Source: DATBMY01 sp036554605 | Lineage (GTDB): Bacteria; Acidobacteriota; Blastocatellia; UBA7656 | Length of the DNA stretch: 34,763 bases | Assembly: GCA_036554605.1 (NCBI GenBank) | Contig: DATBMY010000198.1 | Span: forward strand, 1 to 34,763 | Reading direction: 5' to 3' | The notes under the pieces: generated by a model | The model's database searches: none | What the model saw: only the letters and a program-made list of their open reading frames with translations | What the model was told of the DNA's origin: nothing | Translations under genes and position numbers: made by a program | In this document: piece by piece, positions 6,639-15,120 of the stretch | How the letters are laid out: each line of letters begins with the position of its first letter | How positions within the stretch are numbered: position 1 is the first letter of the stretch

Positions 6639-8585
6639 ATGGAAGAAGTCTTTGGCCCTGACGGGCTGATTGCCCGATACCACCCGAACTATGAATATCG
6701 GCCCGGCCAGGTAGAGATGGCGCGGGCCGTCGACGAAACGCTCACGGAAGGCGGCATCGCCCTTGTCGAGGCCGGCACCGGGACCGGCAAGACGCTCGCT
6801 TATCTGATACCCGCGCTGGCAACCGGCCGCCGCGTAATCGTTTCGACCGCCACCAAGGCGCTGCAAGAACAGCTCTATAAGAAAGACATACCTTTTCTTC
6901 AGGAGATCATCCCGCGAAAGTTTCGCGCCATCTGCATGAAGGGGCGGTCGAATTACGTCTGCATTCAGAAGCTGAAGATGGCCGACGAGATGCCTATACT
7001 TGAAGGGCTGGAGGAGGTCGACTACTTCGACGAGGTGCGCCGGTGGGCCGCGCGCACTGAGACCGGCGACCGCGCGGAGCTTACGGATCTTCCAGAACAC
7101 CTCTCATTCTGGCCGCAAATCGACGCGCGCGCCGAAACATGCCTCGGCCAGAAGTGCCCTCAGTTCGACCAGTGTTTCATCACTCGCATGCGGCACGAGG
7201 CGCTTGAATCCGATGTCGTAATCGTCAATCACCATCTCTTCTTCGCGGACCTCGCGCTCAGGGGAGGAGATTACGGGCAGGTGCTTCCCGATTACTCGAC
7301 CATAATATTCGACGAAGCGCACGAGCTGGAAGACATCGCCGCCTCTTACTTCGGGACATCCGTTTCGAGCTATCGAATAAATGAGCTTATACAAGATGCA
7401 CAGAAACTGGTCATAACCGACGCCGACCAGGCGATGGAGTTGACGAAGGCGCTCGCGCGACTCGCTCAGCGCGCCGATGGGTTCTGGCTCAGCTTCCGTT
7501 CTCGCCAGTACGATTCGCCGGGCGAAGGGCGGAGCGTGCTCGGCCCTTCATACTTCATCAGCCAGGATGAAGGAGGCAACCTCAAGCCATCGGCCGCCGG
7601 CGAAGCATACATTGCGCTGGCGAACGCGCTCAACCGGCTGAGTGCGGCGCTCGGAGTCTTGAGGAACCCGCCGCTTGAGGCGGAAAACATCGTACGCCGC
7701 GCCGAGCTTCTGAAGTTTGATCTCGAATTCATAGTTGCCGCTGACGAGCCGGGCTTCGTCTATTGGTACGAGCGGCGCGGGCGCGGCATATTCGTACACG
7801 CTACGCCGATTGACGTTTCTGGAATACTCGAAGAGAAGCTTTTTTCTACGGTTCACAGCGCGGTGCTCACCTCGGCTACGATGACCGCGGGCACGAGCTT
7901 CGAGTTTATGAAGCGCAGGCTCGGAATCACTCACGCGCGCGAGCTGGTGGTCGAATCGCACTTCGATTTCGAGAATCAGGCGGTGCTATACCTGCCGCGC
8001 AATATGCCCGACCCGCGCAGCCGCGACTTCCTCGACGCGTCGGTCGAAGAGATCATACAAATACTTGAAGCGACGCGGGGGCGGGCCTTCGTGCTATTTA
8101 CCAGCGTCGCCTCTATGCGAGAGACATACGAGCGCGTAAAGGATGAAGTGCCATTCCCCGTCTTCATACAGGGACAGGGAGCGAAGGCCGGGCTGCTCGA
8201 ACGTTTCCGCCAGACCGAAGGCGCGGTGTTGTTCGCAACGTCGAGCTTCTGGCAGGGCGTAGACGTACAGGGCGAGGCGCTATCGTGCGTGATTATATCG
8301 AAGCTCCCCTTCGCGGTCCCGACCGACCCGGTGATAGCCGCGCGGCAACGATCAATTGACGAACAGGGCGGCAACTCCTTTTATGAGTACTCGGTCCCGC
8401 AAGCGGCAATCGTATTGAAGCAGGGACTGGGCAGGCTGATCCGGTCAACTTCAGACAAGGGCGTGCTCTCGATACTCGACCCGCGGCTGAAAACAAAATC
8501 TTACGGCAGGGTCTTCTTCAAGAGCATACCGCCGTGTCAGGTCACCTCCAGGATCGAAGAGGCCGCCGCTATCTTTGAAGATTGA
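6639..8585 (+). CDS. DinG-like iron-sulfur superfamily 2 DNA helicase
   Basis: 648 residues, the size of DinG/YoaA/XPD-type 5'-3' helicases that act in DNA repair and R-loop or fork processing. Walker A is AGTGTGKT (45-52) and Walker B is the DEAH box (225-228, TIIFDEAHELED). Between them, four cysteines (C108 in RSNYVC, then C168, C173 and C179) form the expected [4Fe-4S] pattern. The helicase C-terminal half has TSATMTAG, FVLFTSVASMRE, SSFWQGVDVQGE and the Q/R motif LKQGLGRLIRS. No exonuclease domain precedes it, unlike the Gram-positive DinG form. It is likely co-transcribed with glyA. Which paralog (dinG or yoaA) cannot be decided here. Confidence 0.93.
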   Translation: MEEVFGPDGLIARYHPNYEYRPGQVEMARAVDETLTEGGIALVEAGTGTGKTLAYLIPALATGRRVIVSTATKALQEQLYKKDIPFLQEIIPRKFRAICMKGRSNYVCIQKLKMADEMPILEGLEEVDYFDEVRRWAARTETGDRAELTDLPEHLSFWPQIDARAETCLGQKCPQFDQCFITRMRHEALESDVVIVNHHLFFADLALRGGDYGQVLPDYSTIIFDEAHELEDIAASYFGTSVSSYRINELIQDAQKLVITDADQAMELTKALARLAQRADGFWLSFRSRQYDSPGEGRSVLGPSYFISQDEGGNLKPSAAGEAYIALANALNRLSAALGVLRNPPLEAENIVRRAELLKFDLEFIVAADEPGFVYWYERRGRGIFVHATPIDVSGILEEKLFSTVHSAVLTSATMTAGTSFEFMKRRLGITHARELVVESHFDFENQAVLYLPRNMPDPRSRDFLDASVEEIIQILEATRGRAFVLFTSVASMRETYERVKDEVPFPVFIQGQGAKAGLLERFRQTEGAVLFATSSFWQGVDVQGEALSCVIISKLPFAVPTDPVIAARQRSIDEQGGNSFYEYSVPQAAIVLKQGLGRLIRSTSDKGVLSILDPRLKTKSYGRVFFKSIPPCQVTSRIEEAAAIFED

Positions 8586-8717
8586 GATCGGCGGCGGCTG
8601 TCATTGTCATCAATCTCTCAAAATTGTTGAACCTCGGTGTCATCCCTGTTCCACTGCCGCTGCTTTTTGCGAGCAGCTTCGCTGCGATAAGACCGGGCGA
8701 TGTGACAGAAAGGCGCT

Positions 8718-9542
8718 ATGAAGCTACAAGAGATAGTAGATAAGAATGAGAGCATAGGATATGACAATCTTAAGGGCGACGCCGAGCTAACCCGAGAGGT
8801 TCAGACGCAGCTGCTCGCAAGCGGCATAGCGCTTAACGGCGGGGCCGACGGGAAATACGGTCCTTCCACTCGCGACGCGCTGTCGAGCTTCGTGGCCGCG
8901 AGAGGGCTAACAAGAGGGGTCGTCGACGCCGGCGTCGCGCAGGCGCTGCTGGACGTGGCCGCGCCCGCAATCAGGAGACTGACCGAGAGCGATTTCGTGG
9001 ATTGCGCCGGCGCGCTTGGCTGCGCGGTTGCCGCCATACGCGCGGTGGTTGAGGTAGAAAGCAGCGGATCGGGATTTCTGGCCGACGGCAGGCCGAAGAT
9101 ACTATTCGAGGCGCACCTGTTCTCGCGATTCACCGGGCACAAATACGATAAGACTAACCCTAATATCAGCTCGCCCACGTGGAACCGCGCGCTCTATAGC
9201 CGAACTGGCGGGGGCGAATGGGCGAGGCTTGAGCAGGCAATGGGGCTCGACCGCACGGCGGCGCTGAAATCGGCATCGTGGGGCCTGTTCCAGATACTCG
9301 GCTCTAACTTCCAGGCGGCTGGGTTCAATAGCGTGGATGATTTCGTCGCCGCGATGAAAGCATCAGAGGGCGAGCAGCTGAAGGCATTCGCAAACTTCGT
9401 CGTGCACGAGAAGCTGGACGGTTTTCTTCGGAAACTTCAATGGGCAGATTTCGCCGCGCGATATAACGGGCCGTCATACAAGAAAAACAGGTATGACCAG
9501 AAGCTGGCCGACTCTTATAAACGATTTGCCGCGGCCGTATAA
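8718..9542 (+). CDS. Endolysin-like N-acetylmuramidase (DUF3380) with peptidoglycan-binding domain
   Basis: 274 residues. Residues about 20-80 resemble a PG_binding_1 three-helix domain (TREVQTQLLASG, then DGKYGPSTRDALSSFVAARGL). Residues about 88-272 match the N-acetylmuramidase/DUF3380 family: AVVEVESSGSGF (candidate catalytic Glu 112 or 114), GRPKILFEAHLFSRFTG, SASWGLFQILGSNF and FAARYNGP. The family hydrolyses the glycan strands of peptidoglycan and is best known from phage endolysins. There is no signal peptide or membrane segment, so export would need a holin, SAR-type or non-classical route. No phage genes flank it: the neighbours are the helicase upstream and a convergent transglutaminase-type gene. 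It may be a domesticated lysin or a spanin-independent wall enzyme. GAAAGG lies before the ATG. Confidence 0.88.
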   Translation: MKLQEIVDKNESIGYDNLKGDAELTREVQTQLLASGIALNGGADGKYGPSTRDALSSFVAARGLTRGVVDAGVAQALLDVAAPAIRRLTESDFVDCAGALGCAVAAIRAVVEVESSGSGFLADGRPKILFEAHLFSRFTGHKYDKTNPNISSPTWNRALYSRTGGGEWARLEQAMGLDRTAALKSASWGLFQILGSNFQAAGFNSVDDFVAAMKASEGEQLKAFANFVVHEKLDGFLRKLQWADFAARYNGPSYKKNRYDQKLADSYKRFAAAV

Positions 9543-9587
9543 GGCCCAAGAAGAACGGGCGAGAGAAAAGCGGCCTCTGGTTAATAC

Positions 9588-11612
9588 TTATTTCTTCGCC
9601 AGCACCACGGGGGTCTGTTCAGCTTCGCGAATCTTCTCGAAAAAGCCTCGCACCCTCTCGTACTCGCCCGCGGGAACGGTCGCGGAGCGGACTACGTACT
9701 TGCGCGTGAAATGCAGGTGCCCTTCCTTCACTTCATAACTAGTTGAGTAGGTGCCGAACTGAGTCTCCAGCTTTACGGCATCGGGTAATTCGTCTACTTC
9801 AAATCCCTCGGGCAGTTTCACCTTGACCGTCTCGCTGTATGCGCGCGGCTCTAGAATTACCGGGTGCTTGCGCACAGGCTCGGTCAAAATGAGCGACTCG
9901 CGGCGCGATACGATGGCGGGTTTGAAGACGAGCAGGCGGCCCTGCATCGTCTGAGCATAGCGAGCGGCGGTGAATTCGACTTCAAGAGCGAAGCAGCCTT
10001 CGGCGCTGTTATCCTCGGGCAAGATTTTCGAAATGGCCGCGCCCGTCGCTCCGCGCGTGATCCATCCTTCTATCATCTTTGTATAATCGGAGCGCGACAG
10101 CCCCCGCAGCCGCCTGCGTTCGGAGACAGCCGATTGGCCCGCATGCCGCTCTTTGAGCGTGGCCACGATCGAGCCATCCGCCGAGAGTATGACGCTGGCA
10201 TTGCGCTCTAGCCTGTTGGCCTCGGGCGGCGTAACAGGCATCCTCAGAAGCGACCCACCGGTTGCCGCTATGATCAGCGCGAGGCTTCCCTGCTCGTGAT
10301 CCGGCAGATCGCCGACCGGAGTATTGTCGTCGGTCGGGTCGAATACGAGCAGGCGTCCGAGCTTCGGGTGCGTCACCACGGTCGGGGTATCGGTCTCGTC
10401 TTTGACCTTCACCGCTATGATGCAATGGTTAAATTGCTGCGGCGAAGGCCACTCCTCGCGCACGTAGCTCGGGTCGCCCGAATATATGCTCACCAGATGC
10501 GACTCGATGCCAACCGCTTTGAGCATGGCGCGCATCAGGTTCGCCTTGTCCTTGCAATCGCCATAAGATTTTTCGAATACGTCGACCGACGAGTGCGGGC
10601 GGTATCCGCCCCCGCGACCTATCCCGGTCTGTATTGAGACGTAATTGACGCCTTGCACGTAACGTCCGATTGCGCGGATGCGGTCCAGCTCGGTCTTCGC
10701 GGTCGCGGTAAGCTCGCGGGCCTTTGCCGCTATCGGTTCGCTTACGATTGTTTGAGGATCGCTCAACTCCCATAGCCACCGCGAAACCTCGGCCCAGCTC
10801 CCGAACGCCTTGCCGGGTCCCGCCTTTGCGCCGGGCGGCGGGAAATAGCTTACCGCGAGACGCGGCGCGATGTTCGTGACGGCCGGGCCGGCCGGCTCTT
10901 CGTATATGAACGGCAGATCGCGCATCTCCCAGGTGTAGCTCGATCTATTGACGGACGGCTCTATCTTCGGGTGGTTGAAGACGATGCCCTCGGCGCGCCA
11001 CCCGGCCGGAAGCATAATAGTAAACCTGGATGCGAGCGCGGGAAGGTTGCTCTGAAACTGCCAGTCGAATTGCGTGAATACAGATCGATCCTCGGTCGTC
11101 CACTCATAGCCGAATATAGCGCCCGGCTCTACATCGTCGCGCGCCGAGATGACTTTCGCGCGGACATCGTTGAAGACATCGCTCGGGTCGGCGACATCGA
11201 GCACTGCCTCTTTGCCATATTTGCGCACTTCCTCCGAGGGCCTGATCAACCATGCGCGCATATCGCGCACCTTGCCGGTGTCGGTCATATAGAGGACGCT
11301 CGCGACGGCGGCGCTTCGCCCCTCGTTCGACAGCACGCGCACGACGTGTCGCTCGGTGGTTACGACCGTGCCGTTCTCTTCAACCCTGACGGTCTGTTCG
11401 TCGAGGAGCACGATGGCCGGAACATGCTTGCCCTGGGCGGAGGTCTCCTTCGAAGCCGCCTGGCGCATCCACGCAGGCGCTTCCTCGGCGCTCGCCGAGA
11501 CGGCCGACAGCGCAAGCGCCACGACTGAGCAGGCAAGAAGCGGTAAGAGCCCGAAGCGCAAACGACGGGCAAATCTTGAACCGGTTCTGATCCTATACCC
11601 CATCATGTCCAT
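9588..11612 (-). CDS. Exported DUF3857 plus transglutaminase-like protein
   Basis: 674 residues. An N-terminal signal peptide (about 15-42, hydrophobic core LLPLLACSVVALALSAVSASA) is followed by a DUF3857 beta-domain (about 65-265, WTTEDRSVFTQFDWQFQ). Next is a transglutaminase-like core (about 295-430) with the full Cys-His-Asp triad: C353 in SYGDCKDKANLM, H396 in FNHCIIAV and D425 in FDPTDD. A C-terminal DUF3858-like beta region follows. It is probably periplasmic. The family may act as a peptidase or amide-transferase, but no substrate is established. It converges with the muramidase gene (45-bp gap) and is separated from the upstream M16 operon by a terminator-like hairpin. The exact start (several clustered Met) is uncertain. 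Confidence 0.9.
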   Translation of the reverse strand: MDMMGYRIRTGSRFARRLRFGLLPLLACSVVALALSAVSASAEEAPAWMRQAASKETSAQGKHVPAIVLLDEQTVRVEENGTVVTTERHVVRVLSNEGRSAAVASVLYMTDTGKVRDMRAWLIRPSEEVRKYGKEAVLDVADPSDVFNDVRAKVISARDDVEPGAIFGYEWTTEDRSVFTQFDWQFQSNLPALASRFTIMLPAGWRAEGIVFNHPKIEPSVNRSSYTWEMRDLPFIYEEPAGPAVTNIAPRLAVSYFPPPGAKAGPGKAFGSWAEVSRWLWELSDPQTIVSEPIAAKARELTATAKTELDRIRAIGRYVQGVNYVSIQTGIGRGGGYRPHSSVDVFEKSYGDCKDKANLMRAMLKAVGIESHLVSIYSGDPSYVREEWPSPQQFNHCIIAVKVKDETDTPTVVTHPKLGRLLVFDPTDDNTPVGDLPDHEQGSLALIIAATGGSLLRMPVTPPEANRLERNASVILSADGSIVATLKERHAGQSAVSERRRLRGLSRSDYTKMIEGWITRGATGAAISKILPEDNSAEGCFALEVEFTAARYAQTMQGRLLVFKPAIVSRRESLILTEPVRKHPVILEPRAYSETVKVKLPEGFEVDELPDAVKLETQFGTYSTSYEVKEGHLHFTRKYVVRSATVPAGEYERVRGFFEKIREAEQTPVVLAKK

Positions 11613-11767
11613 ACCGATTTCAGCGTAATAGTATGATTATCATTTTCGCGGAGCGCGTCAAACAGCCGCTTCAGTTCCGAGTAATATCGTCGTTATGCAG
11701 GAAACCGTGACTCCAGAATTATACAGATGGCGCATTACGAAAGTAAATTTCAAGTCATGAAACAGAA

Positions 11768-11789
11768 CCGGGAGCCGCAAGGCCCCCGG
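11768..11789 (-). terminator. Terminator-like hairpin after the M16 operon
   Basis: Arms CCGGGAGCC (11768-11776) and GGCCCCCGG (11781-11789) with a GCAA loop on the plus strand and one mismatch. On the minus strand it is followed by TTCTGTTTC, a weak U-rich tail. It lies about 30 bp beyond the stop at 11821. The rest of 11613-11767 shows no gene. Confidence 0.5.
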
Positions 11790-11820
11790 CAGATCAAAAG
11801 ACCTATGCTTCACGGTAAGG

Positions 11821-13350
11821 TCAACTTTGAAAAACGCTTTCCACAGGGACTACTCGCACCTGTTTGGGGTTGAAGTTGAGCTTGAATCGCTCGATAAGCT
11901 TATCCTCCTCAAGTATCGCCGCGCCCGGCGGAGAGGTATAGCTGATAGGCGACGGCTCGCCCGAAAGCGCGGCTTTCTTGAAGGCTTCACCGTCTGTTGT
12001 TACGACGACAGCCTGCACGTCTCGCGCCTGAAGATAAGTCTTTATCGCGCGGTTCACATCATCGAGCGTCAGCTTGGAAAGTCGCTCGCGAACGTAATCG
12101 GTAAAGGCGGGGATTCCGTAATAGCGGCTGTCAAGCGCGTAACCGAGCTGCGAGTCCTGATCCTTTGTCAGCAGGTTGACGAACTTTGTCAGGAACTCGC
12201 GAGTTGCCTCGAAGTCCTCCTTCGACATGCCGTTTCGGACCAGTTTATCGAGCTCGTACATGGCGGCTCTTAACGAAAAGAGACCGTTCTTCGGCTCAAC
12301 CGGGCGTATCCATATCTGGAAGATCTGGTGCCGTCGCGCGATGTTCGGATCGGGATGGAACTGGAACATCCCGCGCGGGAAGTATTCGATGTAAGCATAA
12401 TCCCCATAATTGAGCCCGCGTATCTGGCGGAGCCGCTGATAGAGATAGCTGTTGCTCGATCGATGCTGCCCGAAATAGGATTGAACGACGAGAAGCGCCG
12501 GCCAGTCCGGGTGCGCGCGGGTGATCTCGATGGGGAATCCCAGCGATATTGCCGTTCCCGGCGCGTCCTTATCGATAACGGTCATCTGAAGCCCCTCGAT
12601 CTTCGCGGGCGAGGAGAGCTTTACCTGAGAGGGGCTGCCCGCCGCGAGCCTGGCGGCGAAATCCGCCTTCAGCTTCTCTTCAAAGCCTTTCGGGTAGCCG
12701 CCCGCAAGCCCTACAACGAGGTTCGCCATCGTGTAGTTGTCGCGATAGAACTTCTTCAAGTCTTCGAGCGTCAGCTTCTGGAGCGACTCGACGGTGCCGG
12801 CGTTGTTATGGCCGTACGGGTGGCCTTCGTAAATCTCGTTATAGAGGGCCTCCTTCCCAAGCTCTTCGTCGTTATTATGGCGGAGGTTCACTTTCAAATA
12901 GTTTATAGCGTCTTCGCGCAGGCGGTTGAAATCATCCTCTCGCCAGCCCGGGTTGAGCACCATATCCTTTATCAGGTCGTAATACTTGTTCAGGTTATCC
13001 GCGTGAGTGGTCCCGTAAAAAGCGGTCATCTCCTTGTCGACTTGCGAGTTGAACCGCGTCGCCATCGGGAACATGGCTTCGACAATTTGCGCGTAAGTCA
13101 TGCGCTGAGTGCCGCCGTCCGATATCATCGCGGCCGTGAGCGCTGCCACCCCCTCCTTGCCCTTCGGGTCCGACGCGGCGCCGGTGTTGAAAAGCAGGCG
13201 GATGCTGATTAGGGGCGACGTGCTGGGCAAGAGTACCGTTGCCATGTTTGATGAGACCTTTCCGGTTTGCGCCGGCGCTATCGCCGACGTAAACATTATG
13301 ATCGATAAGCCGATCGCAACTACCGTTAATCGTTTACTACTTTGCTGCAT
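11821..13350 (-). CDS. M16-family peptidase homolog, non-catalytic partner
   Basis: 509 residues with a signal peptide (about 5-28). The fold is that of M16 zinc peptidases (insulinase / processing-peptidase family), but the zinc motif is gone. Where HxxEH is expected, after LLFNTGAASDPKGKEGVAALTAAMISDGG, there is no His-Glu-His set. The C-terminal M16 region (SYFGQHRSSNSYLYQRLRQIRGLNYG) retains the R/Y residues that in M16B heterodimers are supplied by the inactive subunit. The gene overlaps the catalytic partner by 14 bp (13337-13350), so translational coupling is likely and the two probably form an exported heterodimer. AGGAG lies about 10 bases before the ATG. Confidence 0.92.
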   Translation of the reverse strand: MQQSSKRLTVVAIGLSIIMFTSAIAPAQTGKVSSNMATVLLPSTSPLISIRLLFNTGAASDPKGKEGVAALTAAMISDGGTQRMTYAQIVEAMFPMATRFNSQVDKEMTAFYGTTHADNLNKYYDLIKDMVLNPGWREDDFNRLREDAINYLKVNLRHNNDEELGKEALYNEIYEGHPYGHNNAGTVESLQKLTLEDLKKFYRDNYTMANLVVGLAGGYPKGFEEKLKADFAARLAAGSPSQVKLSSPAKIEGLQMTVIDKDAPGTAISLGFPIEITRAHPDWPALLVVQSYFGQHRSSNSYLYQRLRQIRGLNYGDYAYIEYFPRGMFQFHPDPNIARRHQIFQIWIRPVEPKNGLFSLRAAMYELDKLVRNGMSKEDFEATREFLTKFVNLLTKDQDSQLGYALDSRYYGIPAFTDYVRERLSKLTLDDVNRAIKTYLQARDVQAVVVTTDGEAFKKAALSGEPSPISYTSPPGAAILEEDKLIERFKLNFNPKQVRVVPVESVFQS

Positions 13351-14689
13351 CTTGACTTCTCTCCTTGTGCGCCAGGGTTACTATCGTGCGCCGCTTGTCG
13401 GTAAGGTACTTGCCGGCCATCTGCTGTATCTCTTCGGGCGTGACCGCCGTATAGAGGTCGAACAGCTTGTTTATAGAGTCTGGCGTTCGCGTCAGCGCGA
13501 TGTACGGCGCGACGTTTGCGGCGATGGCTTCGGAATTGTCCAGGCTCAGCGCAAAGCTGTACTTGATGTTCGACTTGACCGCTTCAAGCTTCTCCTTCGA
13601 CACCTTCGTATTCTTAAAGGAATCGAAAGTCTTCAGTATCTCGTTGCGCACGTACTCTATGTCCTTCGGATCTTTCACGCGCGCGGCGGCGACTACCAGG
13701 TAAGGATCGATGTGGTCATCGGAATCGTAAAAGAGCACATCGACTTTCTGCTCTCGGATCACGAGTTTCTGGTAGAGGTCCGACGTGGGCGAAAAGCCAA
13801 GGCTGCCGATCAGGTCAAGCGATACCTTGTCCTTATTCTCAGTGGAGAAGGCCGGAGACTTGTAGGCGACGGCGACCCAGGGCAGAGTCGGCGACGGCCA
13901 ATCCACATGCGCCTTGCGCTCGGCCGTTTGCTCTGGCTCCGCGGGAATCTTAGGCGCGTAAGTGCCTCGCGTCCACGTGCCCCAGTATTTCTTGACAAGC
14001 GGCAGCACCTGTTCGTGCTTGACGTCGCCCGTTACAACTATGGTCGTATATTCTGGCCGGTAGTAGCGCCTGAAAAACTCCAGGCTGTAGTCGTACATCG
14101 TGGGCATATTCTCTACGTCGCGCAGAAAGCCCATGGTCGTGTGCTCGTAGGTGTGCTTGTCGAAGGCCGTATCGCGCAATGTTTCATAGAGCTTGCTGAT
14201 AGGGTTCGAAGCGTTCTTGTTGTACTCGCCCAGAACGGCGCGCGTCTCGGTCTTAAAATCCTCCTCTGGAACCTTGAGGTTCTGGAAGCGGTCGGCCTCA
14301 AGCATCAGCATCTGTTCGAGGTCTTCTTTCGAAAAGACGATGTGATAGACCGTGCGGTCGTCGCTCGTATATGCGTTCGTATCCGCGCCAGCGCGCTTGA
14401 GCAGATTGCTGTATCGCTCGGCCGGGTACCTCTCGGTCCCGCGAAACATTAAGTGCTCAAACAGGTGGGCAAAGCCGGAGCGCCCCGCCTCTATCTCGTT
14501 GCGCGAGCCGGTGTTTACGACTATGTAAAGGGCGACGATGTTCGGGTAATCGGTCGGTATCGTGACAACCCTGAGCCCGTTTGGCAGATCGTCCATCGAG
14601 TACTTGTAAGGGAAAATCTTGTTCTGACCTGACACGGTTAATGGCATAAGCAATCCTATAAGAAGAAGCGTAGCTACTATTATCTTCAT
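13337..14689 (-). CDS. M16-family zinc peptidase, catalytic subunit
   Basis: 450 residues from the ATG at 14689 (AGAGGAG 7 bases upstream; a GTG directly before it is less well placed). It has an N-terminal signal peptide (IIVATLLLIGLLMPLTVSG). The zinc site is intact: HLFEH (H75, E78, H79) and the third ligand E155 in LGEYNKN, at the canonical 75-residue spacing. It is probably periplasmic, degrading peptides together with the catalytically dead partner downstream. The KLVIREQKVDVLFYDSDDH region is in the second M16 half. This is the first gene of the operon. Its promoter-like sequence (14719-14748) directly abuts a large palindromic element. Confidence 0.94.
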   Translation of the reverse strand: MKIIVATLLLIGLLMPLTVSGQNKIFPYKYSMDDLPNGLRVVTIPTDYPNIVALYIVVNTGSRNEIEAGRSGFAHLFEHLMFRGTERYPAERYSNLLKRAGADTNAYTSDDRTVYHIVFSKEDLEQMLMLEADRFQNLKVPEEDFKTETRAVLGEYNKNASNPISKLYETLRDTAFDKHTYEHTTMGFLRDVENMPTMYDYSLEFFRRYYRPEYTTIVVTGDVKHEQVLPLVKKYWGTWTRGTYAPKIPAEPEQTAERKAHVDWPSPTLPWVAVAYKSPAFSTENKDKVSLDLIGSLGFSPTSDLYQKLVIREQKVDVLFYDSDDHIDPYLVVAAARVKDPKDIEYVRNEILKTFDSFKNTKVSKEKLEAVKSNIKYSFALSLDNSEAIAANVAPYIALTRTPDSINKLFDLYTAVTPEEIQQMAGKYLTDKRRTIVTLAHKERSQDAAK

Positions 14690-14718
14690 CACGAAACTCC
14701 TCTGATTTTACTAATAGA

Positions 14719-14748
14719 ATTATCCGGGTTGAGGCGAGACTTTCGCAA
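14719..14748 (-). promoter_or_regulatory. Candidate promoter of the M16 operon
   Basis: On the minus strand, TTGCGA (14743-14748) and GATAAT (14719-14724) are 18 bp apart, about 30 bp before the ATG at 14689. The palindromic element begins 4 bp further upstream. Confidence 0.5.
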
Positions 14749-14752
14749 GTGT

Positions 14753-15107
14753 GAAGGGGAGAAGGGGTGAAGGGGTGAAAGGGTGAAGGGGTGAAGGGGT
14801 GACGAGGTATATCAAGATTCCGATGGTAAAGGGATGAGGCCCGAAGGGCCGGCAGTTAATAGCCGCGACCGTAAGGTCGTGGTGGCACGGTCATCAACGA
14901 CGGAGGCCCGCGAGGGCCGGCACATTATCAAAATGATCTGCCGCGCCTTCGGCGCTCAAATCTATAAACAATCGGTTTCCACGGGCTCACGCCCGCGGCT
15001 ATTAACTGTCGGCCCTTCGGGCCCCGTTCTTTTATGCAACGATCTTGCTATACCTCATCACCCCTTCACCCCTTCACCCTTTCACCCCTTCACCCCTTCT
15101 CCCCTTC
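14753..15107. repeat. 355-bp near-palindromic element with 66-nt terminal inverted repeats
   Basis: The arms 14753-14818 and 15042-15107 are inverted copies of each other with only two mismatches. Each arm begins with seven 8-bp units of consensus GAAGGGGT. Inside, the two halves are again related as inverted copies and carry matching hairpins: GGCCC/GGGCC (14838-14850) with 15011-15023, CGACC-GTAA-GGTCG (14866-14879) with CGGGC-TCAC-GCCCG (14982-14995), and 14905-14918 with 14943-14955. The conserved spacer GGCAGTTAATAGCCGCG also recurs nearly intact. No protein is encoded. It fills almost the whole gap between the membrane-protein gene stop (15121) and the M16 promoter. It looks like a non-autonomous mobile or dispersed structured repeat. 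Confidence 0.85.
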
Positions 15108-15120
15108 TCCCAATCGGTCC

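Noticed and set aside
13109..14452. Long plus-strand open frame antisense to the M16 genes
   Set aside because: It lies wholly over M16 genes with clear homology on the other strand and has a composition typical of GC-rich shadow frames.
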